Of a DNA stretch of 51,856 nt, positions 1 to 12,196 are shown in pieces. The stretch is taken from NCBI GenBank assembly GCA_021272165.1, contig JAJSLK010000078.1, positions 1-51,856 on the forward strand, written 5' to 3'. How positions within the stretch are numbered: the first letter of the stretch is position 1; each line of letters begins with the position of its first letter. The notes beneath the pieces are model-generated. The model worked only from the letters and a program-made list of their open reading frames with translations, ran no database searches and had not been told where the DNA came from. The position numbers were made by a program, and so were the translations under genes. This DNA comes from Methylacidiphilales bacterium (GTDB lineage Bacteria > Verrucomicrobiota > Verrucomicrobiia > Methylacidiphilales > UBA1321).

Positions 1-111
1 CGTCTCCGCTCCAAAGGCAAGGCCCACAAAGTCGCCCTCGTCGCCGTCATGCGCAAACTCCTTATCCACCTTAACCGCATCCTCAAACCTCTCTCCCCTT
101 GCCCGGCCTGA
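1..111 (+). CDS. IS110-family transposase, C-terminal fragment
   Basis: An open frame enters from the left edge and ends with TGA at 109-111. Its 36 residues include the stretch KGKAHKVALVAVMRKLLIHL, which resembles the extreme C-terminus of IS110/IS116-type (DEDD) transposases, where a 'GK.HKVAL.AVMRKLL..LN..LK' tail is typical. The catalytic RuvC-like part and the serine-containing domain would lie upstream of the window, so whether the element is intact cannot be judged. IS110 elements usually lack terminal inverted repeats, and none is evident just downstream. The gene that follows begins about 200 bases later and looks unrelated. Confidence 0.72.
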   Translation, partial: RLRSKGKAHKVALVAVMRKLLIHLNRILKPLSPCPA

Positions 112-309
112 GCCTTTTTTAAAACACAGTTGCTCCGGGACTTTCCCTTGAAGCATTTTGGAAGGTTTCCTGAATTCAAGTTGCGACATACCGTTTTCAT
201 CACCCCTTGTCTCCCGTTCCCGAACGCGATAAACTGGCTAATGCCTGTCCGCCCGGTGCCGCTCGCCAAACTGGATCTCGTTTATCACCGCAATGAGGAA
301 AGCAAATCG

Positions 310-999
310 ATGGGCCGCGGTCTGGGCCGGTTCCGGCTCTGGTTTGGCGGACTTCTCCTCGCCGCCGCCATCTATTACGGCCTTCCCTCCTTTCTGGCCT
401 GGAAACATCCCATCTCCTCCAGCGGCGGCCATTATTTCGTCCATCGCATCGTGATTCCAGTCCCCGCTTTCGAGCAGGGCGATCCCCGCTGGACCTTTGA
501 TCTCCTCGGCCCCACCTTCGACACCATGGGCCAGTCCGGCTGCGCGGTCACTTCCGCCGCCATGGTGCTTGCCTCGTATGGCGTCGACACCGATCCCCAG
601 CGCCTGAACCAATATCTCACCACTCACGCCGGCTATACCCCAAACGGCTGGCTCTTTTGGGAAAAGGCCGCGGAGGTCGCGCCCTACGCGCAGGTCGAAA
701 AAGCCTATGAAGATATTCCCTCCTACGACCTCATCGACCAAAACATCCTGGCCGGAAATCCGGTTATCGTCCGGCTTACCCTCGCCGACGGCCATACCCA
801 TTTCGTTGTCATCGTTGGCAAGGAAGGCTGGGATTATCTGATCCGCGACCCGGCCCGTCCCCCCTCATGGAGTATTTATCCCCTTAAGGATCTGACCAGC
901 CGGATCGAGGCCCTCCGCTTCTATCGGGTTGTTCCACCAACCTTCCCGCCGCCTCCCCTGCTTGTTACTCAACCTGCTCCAGACCAACCACATCCATAG
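310..999 (+). CDS. membrane-anchored C39-like cysteine peptidase domain protein
   Basis: The start is placed at ATG 310 because GAGGAA lies nine bases upstream and the protein then begins with a short basic head and one hydrophobic segment (about residues 10-30). The open frame reaches back to 130, but that part is not protein-like. The 229-residue product has the layout of the peptidase C39_2 family: a QGDPRW entry motif (56-61), the catalytic-type GCAVTSAAM block with Cys78, a GHTHFVV block with His164, and IRDPA with Asp180. The catalytic domain should lie outside the membrane. The C-terminus is proline-rich. The family includes bacteriocin-processing-like and general peptidases, and the substrate is unknown. 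No transporter or peptide precursor is adjacent, so it is probably a stand-alone enzyme. Confidence 0.75.
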   Translation: MGRGLGRFRLWFGGLLLAAAIYYGLPSFLAWKHPISSSGGHYFVHRIVIPVPAFEQGDPRWTFDLLGPTFDTMGQSGCAVTSAAMVLASYGVDTDPQRLNQYLTTHAGYTPNGWLFWEKAAEVAPYAQVEKAYEDIPSYDLIDQNILAGNPVIVRLTLADGHTHFVVIVGKEGWDYLIRDPARPPSWSIYPLKDLTSRIEALRFYRVVPPTFPPPPLLVTQPAPDQPHP

Positions 1000-1078
1000 C
1001 TTGGATTATTAATTCGAATAACCACATTAATCCCTAAGATTGCCACTACCTCTCAAAGGACGTATAATTTTTGATTCT

Positions 1079-3861
<2,783 letters not shown>

Positions 3862-3865
<4 letters not shown>

Positions 3866-4059
3866 GCGAAAATAATATGCCGGATTCAATAGCACCCGCT
3901 AAAATCCATCCCAATAGTCGTGACTTTGGATTTGTTTTAATTGGCGTCGCCTTGGGAATCGGTTGGGGTTCCGCTCTGTCGTATCCCTGCATCCTCGTTT
4001 TTGTCATGGTATTAGCCCTGACGGGTGTTTGGTTCATCAATAAATCTCGTGGTCGTTGA
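3862..4059 (+). CDS. small membrane protein overlapping sucA stop
   Basis: This 65-residue frame starts at an ATGA overlap with the sucA stop, a typical sign of translational coupling. The product has a polar head of about 20 residues followed by two hydrophobic segments (about 23-40 and 44-58) and a basic tail (INKSRGR), predicting a two-pass inner-membrane protein. I do not recognise the family. Base composition is clearly less GC-rich than in sucA, so it may be a recent or fast-evolving gene. Its position between E1 and E2 suggests co-transcription, not necessarily a role in the complex. Confidence 0.55.
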
Positions 4060-4089
4060 CCTCGATTTGTTCATCTTTCCCATGTCTAA

Positions 4090-4123
4090 ATTCCGTTAAT
4101 TTTGTTTAATTTGGTAATTCTGT
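4090..4123. repeat. single arm of the GACGGAATTAC palindromic repeat
   Basis: The stretch starting ATTCCGTTAATTTTG and ending AATTCTGTC matches the right arm of the palindromic elements at 36570-36698, 36005-36114 and 50207-50309 with a few changes. No matching left arm is seen upstream, so this looks like a solo or decayed copy directly in front of sucB. Confidence 0.6.
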
Positions 4124-4150
4124 CAGGTTTTGTCTTTCACTTTTCCTCCT

Positions 4151-5380
4151 ATGCCCATCGAAGTCAAAGTCCCCACCGTTGGCGAATCGATCACCTCTGG
4201 CCTCCTCGGCGTCTGGAACAAACCCGATGGCGCCTACGTCAAGTCGGGCGAACCCATCTTTGAAATCGAGACCGACAAGGTCACTGCCGAAGTCGTGGCT
4301 GAAGCGGCCGGCGTCCTCAAGCATCTCGCCAAGGCCGGGGACACCGTCCAGGTCGGGCAGGTCGTGGCCAGCATCGATGAAAAAGCTCCCGCGCCCGTGG
4401 AAGCCACGGCGGGAAATAAGGATGGCGCCAACGGCGCCGAATCCAAACCGGCCCGGACTGAAGCTTCTTTCCCTGCGCCTGCTCCCGCCCGTGGCAAAGC
4501 CGCCGACGAAATTTCGCCCGCCGTCCGTTTCCAGGCCGCGGAAAGGGGCATTGATCCCGCTGTCATCGCCGGCACCGGCAAGGATGGTCGCGTGACCAAG
4601 GCCGACATCCTCGCCGCGGGTGAGCGCAAGTCCGACAATGGCGCCTCCGCCGCCCCGGATCAGACGCCCGCCCCTTCGGGCGACCGCACGTCGCGCAAGA
4701 AGATGACGCCTCTGCGCCAGAAAATCGCCGCGCGTCTCCTCAGCGCCCAGCAGGAAACGGCGCACCTCACCACTTTCAACGAAGTCGATCTCTCCAACAT
4801 CATGGCCCTGCGCGCCAAGTTCCAGGACCGCTTCGTCAAGAAGCACGAGATCAAGCTCGGCTTCATGTCCTTCTTTGTGAAGGCCGTCGTCCACGCCCTC
4901 CAGATCGTGCCCGCGATCAACTCACGCATCGACGGCGACGAAATCATCCAGAACCATTTCTATGACATCGGCGTCGCCATCTCGACCGAGAAGGGTCTCC
5001 TCGTCCCCGTCGTCCGCAACGCCGACCGGCTCTCCTTCGCCGGGGTCGAAAAGGAAATCGCTGCCTACGCCAAGAAGGCCCGTGACGGCAAGATCCAGCT
5101 CAGCGACCTCGACGGCGGCGTCTTTACCATCACCAACGGCGGCGTCTTCGGCTCCCTTCTTTCCACACCCATTCTTAATCCGCCCCAGTGCGCCATCCTC
5201 GGCATGCACACCATCCAGGAACGCCCCGTCGCCATTTCCGGCCGCGTTGAAATCCGCCCCATGATGTACCTGGCTCTCACTTACGATCATCGTCTGGTTG
5301 ACGGCCGTGAAGCGGTCACCTTCCTCGCCACGGTCAAGGAAGTCGCCGAAAATCCGGCGGCGGTCCTGCTCGAAGTCTAG
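4151..5380 (+). CDS. sucB: 2-oxoglutarate dehydrogenase E2 (dihydrolipoyl succinyltransferase)
   Basis: E2 core of the complex, transferring the succinyl group from the lipoyl arm to CoA. Start at ATG 4151 gives [13 protein letters not shown], the classical beginning of the lipoyl domain, and 409 residues. The lipoylated lysine is Lys43 in [12 protein letters not shown] flexible Ala/Pro/Glu-rich linker (about 80-115) leads to the peripheral subunit-binding domain ([15 protein letters not shown]...GRVTKADIL, about 117-155). A second linker follows, then the catalytic domain with His380 and Asp384 in the [12 protein letters not shown] active-site motif. The short linkers and single lipoyl domain match succinyl- rather than acetyltransferases. 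It follows sucA directly; E3 (lpdA) is 2.9 kb downstream. Confidence 0.96.
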   Translation: MPIEVKVPTVGESITSGLLGVWNKPDGAYVKSGEPIFEIETDKVTAEVVAEAAGVLKHLAKAGDTVQVGQVVASIDEKAPAPVEATAGNKDGANGAESKPARTEASFPAPAPARGKAADEISPAVRFQAAERGIDPAVIAGTGKDGRVTKADILAAGERKSDNGASAAPDQTPAPSGDRTSRKKMTPLRQKIAARLLSAQQETAHLTTFNEVDLSNIMALRAKFQDRFVKKHEIKLGFMSFFVKAVVHALQIVPAINSRIDGDEIIQNHFYDIGVAISTEKGLLVPVVRNADRLSFAGVEKEIAAYAKKARDGKIQLSDLDGGVFTITNGGVFGSLLSTPILNPPQCAILGMHTIQERPVAISGRVEIRPMMYLALTYDHRLVDGREAVTFLATVKEVAENPAAVLLEV

Positions 5381-5526
5381 AAGAGTTCCAAGCGACGCTT
5401 TCGCTGATTTCTTCCGGGATTTTCTCGGGTTCGCCAAATGATTTGGTGGATTGTATTTGGTTGACCCGGCTCATCACTTGTCTTAAGCACGATTTGCTGT
5501 GGGATTAGGTTTATGGTGAGGCCGCT

Positions 5527-7077
5527 ATGAAGAAGCTGGCATGCATTGTCTTTGTGTTGATGGGCCTTTGCTCGATGGCCTTGGCGGATGATGATCAGAC
5601 GATTACCGCCGATTCGACCGCGGATCAAATTTCGGCGATTCTCGATGACCGGGTGCCCAAGATTGTCCACAAGTTCGACGACCAACACTCAGGTCCCTTA
5701 ACGAACGAGTTCCAGAGCGGAATGGATACCACTGGAGACGCCGCTGAACTGGCCGAAAGGCTTGAGATTATCAGCCCGAAGGTACTTATCGATGTCCTTA
5801 ACCAGTCCCCCCCTTATGGGCAGGATTTCGATTCCAAGCTCTTTGTCCGTCGGCAGGTCCTCTACCATGCGCTGGCCGACAGTGCCCATGAGACCGATCT
5901 TCCCGATCTTCTCGCCAGTCCAGCCGTGGAGGCCCTCTGGGTCATTTGCGCCCATCCGGATTGGTGCAAGCGCCCGGAAGTCTTCGCCTTGCTCACCTCT
6001 CAGATGCCTGATATCCCTTCCGTTTCGCCTGATGAGCTGGGCCCCCCGTGGGCAAGAACGAGTTTCATCCAGCAAGGCTTCTCCTGGGGCCCGGCTCGGA
6101 CCAGGGACTGGACCCTCCTCTATATTGCCGACAGGGGCAGCGATCCTGCCGCTCAAAAATTGCTGATAGACACCGTCCGGCAGGCCGTGGCCTCACCCAG
6201 CACCTCCGTTTTTTTCCTCTGTGATGCGCTTAATGTCATGGCGGGAAGCAAAAACAAGGCATTCGTTAGCCTGGCTCCCAAGATCATGAAGCGGCTCTCC
6301 ACCATTCAGGACTTTCCCGAGGATCGCATCTACTATTCCGTCGATGGCTTGCTTCGGAACCATCCGGAAATGGTCGAGGACGGCGACTTTGACACCAGCG
6401 GCGCCGCCTTCATCAAGTCCATTCCCTATTATAATGACCAATACCGAAATTTGATCCTCCTGGCCCGGTTGGGTGACGCGCCCTCCATGCTGACGATCAT
6501 GAATAACTATTACAACGACGACTATTCCCCTTTTTGGAGTCGGACGGAACAGGGGAAGAAGATGGAGCGGCGCCAGTTCACCCAGGAAGTGGAAAACGGA
6601 ATTATCAAAAAGATGGATTATCACGGGGCTGATGATCGTCAGCAGGGCATCAAGCTGCATTACCACTCCGCTCAATTTCAGGACGGCCATTGGATCGTTA
6701 CCGATCCCGCCTACGCTGTTACCAACGACAATTTCACCCCCAATCTCGCCGCCTCTTTGCCCACGCCTACGCCGACTCCGATGCCCCATTCCGCCGCCGC
6801 GGACAAGCTCAACGCCGCCATCGACAAAGCCGTGGCCACGATCCCAAACCCTGCCGCCGGCCCGCCCAGCAGGGTCATTATCGCCAGCCGCGCGCCCATC
6901 GAGACCGTTGATGCCAAGGGACAGGTGACCGGAGTCAGCATGGCCTCGGTTGGCATCGCCTATGATGTCGTCCGGGTCGATGGCGACAACTATATCGTCA
7001 AGGACTCCTCCGGAACGCTCTACCGCATCGCCGCGCAGGCCGTCCATTCCGCTCCCGCCGCAACGGCGAACCAGTAA
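5527..7077 (+). CDS. exported protein of unknown function
   Basis: The 516-residue product begins with a clear signal peptide (MKKLACIVFVLMGLCSMALA, cleavage after about residue 20), and GTGAGG lies just upstream of the ATG. I do not recognise the family. The mature part is mostly mixed helical sequence without cysteine or metal motifs. A low-complexity linker PTPTPTPMP near residue 412 separates it from a C-terminal segment of about 100 residues ending in a compact 'YDVVRVDGDNYIVKDSSGTLYRI' strand-rich piece. It is probably periplasmic. The gene sits between sucB and a convergent acyltransferase whose stop codon abuts its own, so it is likely expressed from its own promoter or with suc genes. 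Confidence 0.7.
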   Translation: MKKLACIVFVLMGLCSMALADDDQTITADSTADQISAILDDRVPKIVHKFDDQHSGPLTNEFQSGMDTTGDAAELAERLEIISPKVLIDVLNQSPPYGQDFDSKLFVRRQVLYHALADSAHETDLPDLLASPAVEALWVICAHPDWCKRPEVFALLTSQMPDIPSVSPDELGPPWARTSFIQQGFSWGPARTRDWTLLYIADRGSDPAAQKLLIDTVRQAVASPSTSVFFLCDALNVMAGSKNKAFVSLAPKIMKRLSTIQDFPEDRIYYSVDGLLRNHPEMVEDGDFDTSGAAFIKSIPYYNDQYRNLILLARLGDAPSMLTIMNNYYNDDYSPFWSRTEQGKKMERRQFTQEVENGIIKKMDYHGADDRQQGIKLHYHSAQFQDGHWIVTDPAYAVTNDNFTPNLAASLPTPTPTPMPHSAAADKLNAAIDKAVATIPNPAAGPPSRVIIASRAPIETVDAKGQVTGVSMASVGIAYDVVRVDGDNYIVKDSSGTLYRIAAQAVHSAPAATANQ

Positions 7078-8277
7078 TCAGCCCGCTGCTGGCTCCTGCA
7101 GTTCCTCGGCCACACGTTTCTTCTGCCGCGAGGAGATAAAATGCCTCTCCACCGCCAGATAAAAAATCCATCCACCCAGGATCGAAACCGCGATGAAAAC
7201 CAGGGACGTCACCATATATCCATTTCCATCGAAACCGAGCCGTCGCAGTCCGGTTGAAATAAACGGCAGCACAATCGTATGGGTCAGGTAAAGGCTGTAG
7301 GAAATCGTTCCCAGCCACATCAGCGGAAAAAGCAGCCGCGAATGAGCCAGCCGCCGTTCCCGCGGAAAGAGCACCCACAAAAGCAGAGTGAAAATCAGGC
7401 ACGTCGCCGCCTGCATCCGCGTCGAGGGATGCCCCGGCCAGTCGTCGAGCCGGTACAGAAGCGCGAAGGCCGCCGTCAGCGCCACGGCGATTCCCATTTG
7501 TCCCAGCGCATGAGTCCATGCTGATTTGATCTCCGTTTCCGGTGCAAACCGCGCCGCCACGATCTGGAACAAGATCGCGCCGATTCCAAACTGGTACCAG
7601 CGGTCGAACGGAAACGGACAGGTCCCCGGTGAAATCAGCAGCCAGGCCAGCGACGCCTGCGTCGTGAGGCCAATCGCGGCAAAAAGGAAAGCGGACTGCA
7701 TTTCCCTTCGCTCCGAAAAAATCCGGGCCAGCGCGAGAAAAAGCCCGATCAGCGCGTAGAAAAGAATCTCATAGCAAAGCGTCCAGAACACCATCACCAG
7801 GCAGAACTGGTGCAGTTCCACCTGCAACAAAAGCAGCGTCGCCGTCCAGAAAAGTCCACTCTCCGGAGTGGGCGGCGAATAGTAATTCGTGGGCGGTTCG
7901 TAGCCATAGCCTCTGGCCGTCAACATCACCGCCAACACCACGAAAGCGATGGTCACCGTCGCCAGGTAAGGAGGATAAATGCGCCGGAGCCGGTCCGCCG
8001 CATAACGATGCGTCCCCCGCCCCGAGACGAGCGCGCCATGGGCTGCACCCGCGATGCAATAGCCCGAAATCGTGAAGAAAATTACCACGCCGAGCTGCCC
8101 GATGTTGCACAGCGCATACCATGGCCACCGGGCATAACCGGGATGCTCGAGCAGAAACGTCATGCTCGAGTGATACATCACCACCCAGAGCGCCGCCAGG
8201 CCCCGAAACGCGTCGAGCAGCAGAAAAGGCGGAACTTTGCGCATGGCAGGAGTGATGTTGGCAATCGAGAGTGGCAC
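7078..8277 (-). CDS. acyltransferase family 3 membrane protein (OafA/YrhL type)
   Basis: Integral membrane O-acyltransferase of the Acyl_transf_3 family, which modifies cell-surface glycans or other exported molecules with acetyl-type groups. The 399-residue frame starts with GTG at 8277; ATG 8244 (MRKVPPFLLLDAFRGLAALW) is a shorter alternative that also keeps the whole domain. Characteristic features are the opening 'LDAFRGLAALWVVMYHSS' with the conserved arginine and histidine, 'VVIFFTISGYCI', and 'RLRRIYPPYL', followed by around ten membrane segments. No SGNH domain is attached. The gene converges with the exported protein to its left with no gap between stop codons and diverges from lpdA by about 30 bases. 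Confidence 0.88.
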   Translation of the reverse strand: MPLSIANITPAMRKVPPFLLLDAFRGLAALWVVMYHSSMTFLLEHPGYARWPWYALCNIGQLGVVIFFTISGYCIAGAAHGALVSGRGTHRYAADRLRRIYPPYLATVTIAFVVLAVMLTARGYGYEPPTNYYSPPTPESGLFWTATLLLLQVELHQFCLVMVFWTLCYEILFYALIGLFLALARIFSERREMQSAFLFAAIGLTTQASLAWLLISPGTCPFPFDRWYQFGIGAILFQIVAARFAPETEIKSAWTHALGQMGIAVALTAAFALLYRLDDWPGHPSTRMQAATCLIFTLLLWVLFPRERRLAHSRLLFPLMWLGTISYSLYLTHTIVLPFISTGLRRLGFDGNGYMVTSLVFIAVSILGGWIFYLAVERHFISSRQKKRVAEELQEPAAG

Positions 8278-8306
8278 TTGCCCTGCAACTACGCTAGCTT
8301 CCTCTC

Positions 8307-9713
8307 ATGCCCGACTTTGATTACCAGCTTGTCGTCATCGGCAGCGGCCCCGGCGGCTACATCGCCGCCATCCGCGCCGCGCAACTCGGCTTCAAGACCG
8401 CCATCGTCGAAAAGGACAAGACCCTCGGCGGCACCTGCCTCAATGTCGGGTGCATTCCCAGCAAGGCCCTCCTTGCCTCCACCGAACATCTCCATTTCGC
8501 GAAGGAACGCTTCGCCGCGCACGGCATCATCGCCCCGGACATCAAGGTCGATCTCGCCGCGATGATGAAGCGCAAGACCGAGGTCGTCGGCAAACTCACC
8601 GGCGGCGTCGGCTTCCTGATGAAGAAAAACAAGATCGAGGTCGTCAAGGGCCTCGGCCGCCTCGTCGACCGCAACACCGTCGAAGTCACCGGCGACGACG
8701 GCGCCAAACGGACACTCCATACCGCCAACGTCCTCCTGGCCACCGGGAGCGTCCCGGTCGAACTCCCCTTCCTCAAATTCGACGGCAAGAAAATCATCAA
8801 CAGCGACCAGGGCATCGCCCTCGATCAGGTCCCCTCATCGCTTCTCATCATCGGCGCGGGCGCCATCGGCCTTGAACTCGGCTCGGTCTGGGCCCGGCTC
8901 GGCGCGCAGGTCACCGTTGTCGAGTTCCTCCCCCGCATCGCTGCCATCGGTTTCGATGCCGAAACCTCGCGCGTCCTTCAGCGCCACCTCGAAAAAATCG
9001 GCATGAAATTCGAGCTCAACACCAAGGTCTCCTCGGCCAAAATCACCGACCAGGGCGTCGAGATCCATGGCGAAAACGCGCAGGGCAATGTCTTTTTCAA
9101 GGCCGACACGGTTCTCGTCGCCGTTGGCCGCAAGCCTTTTACCGCCGGGCTTGATCTCGATAAAGCCGGTGTGCGCCTTACCGACCGCGGCCGCGTTGCT
9201 GTCGACGGCCACTGGCAGACCAGCGTGCCCGGCATCTATGCCATCGGCGACGTCATCGACGGCCCCATGCTCGCCCACAAGGCCCATGAGGAGGGCGTTG
9301 CCGTCGCGGAACGAATCGCCGGCAAGCCCGGCCACGTCAATTACGATGTCATCCCCGGCGTCATCTATACCGCGCCCGAAGCTGCCAGCGTCGGCCTGAC
9401 TGAAGAACAAGCGAAGGAAAAGAAAATCGACGTCCGCGTCGGCAAATTCATTTTCTCCGCCAATGGCCGCGCCATCGCCTCGGACACCACCGAAGGCTTT
9501 GCCAAGATCGTCGCCGATGCCAAGACGGATCGCGTTCTCGGCGCCCACATTGTCGCCAGCAACGCCTCCGAGCTCATTGCCGAGACCGTTCTCCTCATGG
9601 AATTCGGCGGCAGCTCCGAGGACCTCGCCCGCACCATCCACGCCCACCCCACCATGTCCGAGGCAGTCATGGAAGCCGCCCTGGCCGTCGATGGCCGGGC
9701 CCTCAGCGCCTGA
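8307..9713 (+). CDS. lpdA: dihydrolipoyl dehydrogenase (E3)
   Basis: FAD-dependent flavoprotein that reoxidises dihydrolipoyl groups of E2 with NAD+. The 468 residues match the family length. The FAD-binding Rossmann motif is VIGSGPGGYIAAIRAAQLG near the N-terminus, the redox-active disulfide is Cys44/Cys49 in GGTCLNVGC, and the NAD-binding fold begins LLIIGAGAIGLELGS. A second FAD contact is YAIGDVIDGPMLAHKA, and the C-terminal catalytic His-Glu pair is His447/Glu452 in HAHPTMSEAV. Proximity to sucA and sucB suggests it serves 2-oxoglutarate dehydrogenase, although E3 is often shared with pyruvate dehydrogenase and glycine cleavage. Confidence 0.96.
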   Translation: MPDFDYQLVVIGSGPGGYIAAIRAAQLGFKTAIVEKDKTLGGTCLNVGCIPSKALLASTEHLHFAKERFAAHGIIAPDIKVDLAAMMKRKTEVVGKLTGGVGFLMKKNKIEVVKGLGRLVDRNTVEVTGDDGAKRTLHTANVLLATGSVPVELPFLKFDGKKIINSDQGIALDQVPSSLLIIGAGAIGLELGSVWARLGAQVTVVEFLPRIAAIGFDAETSRVLQRHLEKIGMKFELNTKVSSAKITDQGVEIHGENAQGNVFFKADTVLVAVGRKPFTAGLDLDKAGVRLTDRGRVAVDGHWQTSVPGIYAIGDVIDGPMLAHKAHEEGVAVAERIAGKPGHVNYDVIPGVIYTAPEAASVGLTEEQAKEKKIDVRVGKFIFSANGRAIASDTTEGFAKIVADAKTDRVLGAHIVASNASELIAETVLLMEFGGSSEDLARTIHAHPTMSEAVMEAALAVDGRALSA

Positions 9714-9764
9714 TCCCGGATCACGGCGCTACAGTCTTGTCCTGATCAGAGGGGACGCCTTAGC

Positions 9765-11282
9765 ATGGTCGACTTGAACGCGACCTCGACGGCATCACCC
9801 CGCCCCTGGCGCCTCGGCCTGATTCTGGTCCTAGCCGTCCTCGCGTTTTCCGCGCCGCAGGCCGCGCTCCTGCCGCTCCTCGACCGCGACGAGCCCCGCT
9901 TCGCTGAGGCCAGCCGCGAAATGCTCCAGAGCGGCAACTTCATCGTCCCCACCTTCAATCACGAACCCCGCTATGCCAAGCCCCCTCTCATCTACTGGTG
10001 CCAGGCCTTTTTCTTCACGCTTTTCGGCGAGAACGCCTTCGCCGCCCGGCTCCCCTCGATCTTGGCCACGGCTGGAACCGCCCTTCTTCTTTTTTTCTGG
10101 GGCGTCGAGCTCGCCAGCGAATGCATCGGCATGATCGCGGGCCTCGCCTATCCTTTTTGCCTCCAGACGATCCAGCAGGGCCGCGTCGCCACTGCCGACG
10201 CACTCCTGATTTTCTTCATGACCCTCACCGTCTACGCCGGCTGGAAGGTTATCACCCTCAGCGGCGAAATGCGCCGGGCCGAAAAAATTTCCACGGCGCT
10301 CATCGTGCAAAATTATCTGTGGGGACTCGTCCTCGCGCTTGGCTTTACCGGCGGGTTCCTCGCCAAGGGCCCCGAAGCGCTCCTTCCCCTGATCCCCATG
10401 CTCATCTGCGCCTGGCGCAGCGGCGGCGGCGTCTACATCGATCTCATCGCCAATTTTCTCCTCGGCCTCTGCCTCGTCCTTTTCTGGGCGCTGCCTGCTT
10501 ATGTCGATACCGATGGCGACTACTGGCGCCAGGGCCTTAACGAAGGCGTTGGCACGCGCATGGTCTCCGGCCTTCAGGGCCATGGCGCCACCACTTTCGG
10601 ATGGTACTTGCTCAGCCTGCCGCTCTACCTCCTCACCTTCTGGCTCAGCGCCCTGCCCTGGTCGCCCCTGCTTGTCACGCATCGCAAAAAAATCTTCGGC
10701 GGTTGGCAGCCCGATCCGCTCGACACCTACCTCCTCCTCAACATCGCGCTCATCGTTCTCGTCTTCTCCCTCATGGTCACCAAGCTGCCCCACTACACGC
10801 TTCCCGCTTTTCCCCTCGTCGCTTTGCTTCTGGGCCGCCGCTGGATCGCTGCCGACCTCCATCCTCGGTTGCCCACGCAACTGGCCGGCGGCTTCGGTCT
10901 CGTTCTGGCCCTTCTCACCCTCATCCTCGTCCCCATCGCGCTTGCTTATAATGCCACACCGTCGCCGGTGGGCATTCTTGTCCGCGAAGCCGGTTCCGCT
11001 TTAACGCCTGAGACGGAATTCGCCGTCGTCGATTTCCAGGAACCAAACACCGTCTGGGAAATGCGCCGTGTGACCCCAAAATATGCCCAATCGATTTCCA
11101 ACCTGGACGCGGGCGCTTTTCTCGATCAGCCCGGTCCCCACGCCGTCATTCTTTCCTCGTCGGCCTGGAAAAAAATCGAGGCCGGAACAATCGATCTCTC
11201 CTCCTTCAAGATTTTCCAGGCCCGAGGCTGGAACGCCGCCAAGGGCTCCTTTGTCGACCTGACTCTCGTCGTGAAATCTTAG
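9765..11282 (+). CDS. ArnT/PMT-like GT-C glycosyltransferase
   Basis: Polytopic glycosyltransferase of the GT39/GT83-type GT-C fold that uses polyprenyl-phosphate sugars as donors and acts on the outer side of the inner membrane. The first extracytoplasmic loop carries the diagnostic acidic motif (LLDRDEPRFAEASREMLQS) followed by a 'P.fN.epRYAKPPLIYW' segment, as in ArnT. About ten membrane helices follow, then a soluble C-terminal domain of roughly 100 residues. The acceptor (lipid A, protein or another glycan) cannot be told from the sequence. The gene starts about 50 bases after lpdA and its stop overlaps the convergent next gene by four bases. Confidence 0.85.
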   Translation: MVDLNATSTASPRPWRLGLILVLAVLAFSAPQAALLPLLDRDEPRFAEASREMLQSGNFIVPTFNHEPRYAKPPLIYWCQAFFFTLFGENAFAARLPSILATAGTALLLFFWGVELASECIGMIAGLAYPFCLQTIQQGRVATADALLIFFMTLTVYAGWKVITLSGEMRRAEKISTALIVQNYLWGLVLALGFTGGFLAKGPEALLPLIPMLICAWRSGGGVYIDLIANFLLGLCLVLFWALPAYVDTDGDYWRQGLNEGVGTRMVSGLQGHGATTFGWYLLSLPLYLLTFWLSALPWSPLLVTHRKKIFGGWQPDPLDTYLLLNIALIVLVFSLMVTKLPHYTLPAFPLVALLLGRRWIAADLHPRLPTQLAGGFGLVLALLTLILVPIALAYNATPSPVGILVREAGSALTPETEFAVVDFQEPNTVWEMRRVTPKYAQSISNLDAGAFLDQPGPHAVILSSSAWKKIEAGTIDLSSFKIFQARGWNAAKGSFVDLTLVVKS

Positions 11283-11848
11283 CGCGGCCGGTGTAATCGA
11301 TCGGAATCACGCGCCAGTGGAGCCCGACCCTTGACCTGCCCGGGGTGCAGCCGCGATCCGGGATTCATCTGTCTTTTTTGCTCAAGCTCCGCCTCGGCGA
11401 GGCGGAATTTCTGCAGCTCATTCTCTTCGTAGTCCCGTTTCAGCTTTGGGATCAGGTCCACGCCGAGGTAAACCAGCCAGAGCCCGGCGCTGATCAGCAA
11501 GATCGGCAGCCACATCGACAAATCGCCCATCACATACGGATCGGACCAGTTGTTCATCGCGGCGATTCCCTGCGCGCTCCAGACGATCCCGTAAAGCGCC
11601 GCGACCAGCACGGCGTAAACCACATACTCCACCCAGCGCATGATCGCGTCGGCCTGCCGCAGTGCGCGGATATTCAGCCACCCCAGCTTCGACTCCCACG
11701 CCGCATGCGGAAAAAGATAATGAATCACCTCATCCATCCGCCGGCTCAGCCAGCGGAGAAAAATGATCGTCAGGAAAGGCGCCGCCAGGACGAGAAGCAC
11801 CTTCGCATCGGGAATGCCGATGGCTGCCAGGATGGGAGATTCCTGCAT
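11279..11848 (-). CDS. membrane protein of unknown function
   Basis: A 189-residue protein with hydrophobic segments at about 15-32, 72-92 and 110-130 and a charged, helical C-terminal third rich in Glu, Lys and Arg (about 135-189) that should lie in the cytoplasm. AGGATG stands a few bases before the ATG. No family is recognised; the arrangement loosely recalls small mechanosensitive-type proteins but no pore motif is evident. It appears to form a two-gene unit with the 63-residue membrane protein upstream (19-base gap). Its stop codon overlaps the stop of the convergent glycosyltransferase gene. Confidence 0.65.
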   Translation of the reverse strand: MQESPILAAIGIPDAKVLLVLAAPFLTIIFLRWLSRRMDEVIHYLFPHAAWESKLGWLNIRALRQADAIMRWVEYVVYAVLVAALYGIVWSAQGIAAMNNWSDPYVMGDLSMWLPILLISAGLWLVYLGVDLIPKLKRDYEENELQKFRLAEAELEQKRQMNPGSRLHPGQVKGRAPLARDSDRLHRPR

Positions 11849-11867
11849 GGAATCATCCTATCATGAT

Positions 11868-12059
11868 TTATTCGATCAGGCTCAGAATATTGAAATTTGT
11901 CGCGATCAGCAGCAGCACGATAGTCAGCCCGCCAAAGACCGCCGTGATCGCCCCCAGCACCGCCGCCACGGTAAAATAATAGGGGGTCAGGTAAGGCTTA
12001 AGCAACACGACGGGGCAATAGGGACGGTTGGGAGCGGAAGTCGGTGTCGGGGTGGGCAT
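11868..12059 (-). CDS. small membrane protein, Pro/Thr-rich head
   Basis: A 63-residue frame from ATG 12059. The first 13 residues are nearly all Pro, Thr, Ser and Ala; a hydrophobic segment of about 30 residues (VAAVLGAITAVFGGLTIVLL) follows, enough for one long or two short membrane helices. There is no recognised family. Position and orientation suggest an operon with the following 189-residue membrane protein. Confidence 0.5.
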   Translation of the reverse strand: MPTPTPTSAPNRPYCPVVLLKPYLTPYYFTVAAVLGAITAVFGGLTIVLLLIATNFNILSLIE

Positions 12060-12196
12060 GACGCTCTTTATCTAAGCGGGAAATATGCGGGGCGCAAGAG
12101 CACAAAATGCCTTTACCCCGGCATTGCGCCCCCGCTGGCTTTGCTGGTTCGAGCTGGCTTGCCAAACATGGCATTCCTCCTGCTGGATAAAGAGAC

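Noticed and set aside
7810-8565. 251-codon plus-strand frame across the acyltransferase and lpdA start
   Set aside because: Arg/Pro/Ser-rich shadow running from an antisense region into lpdA in another frame.
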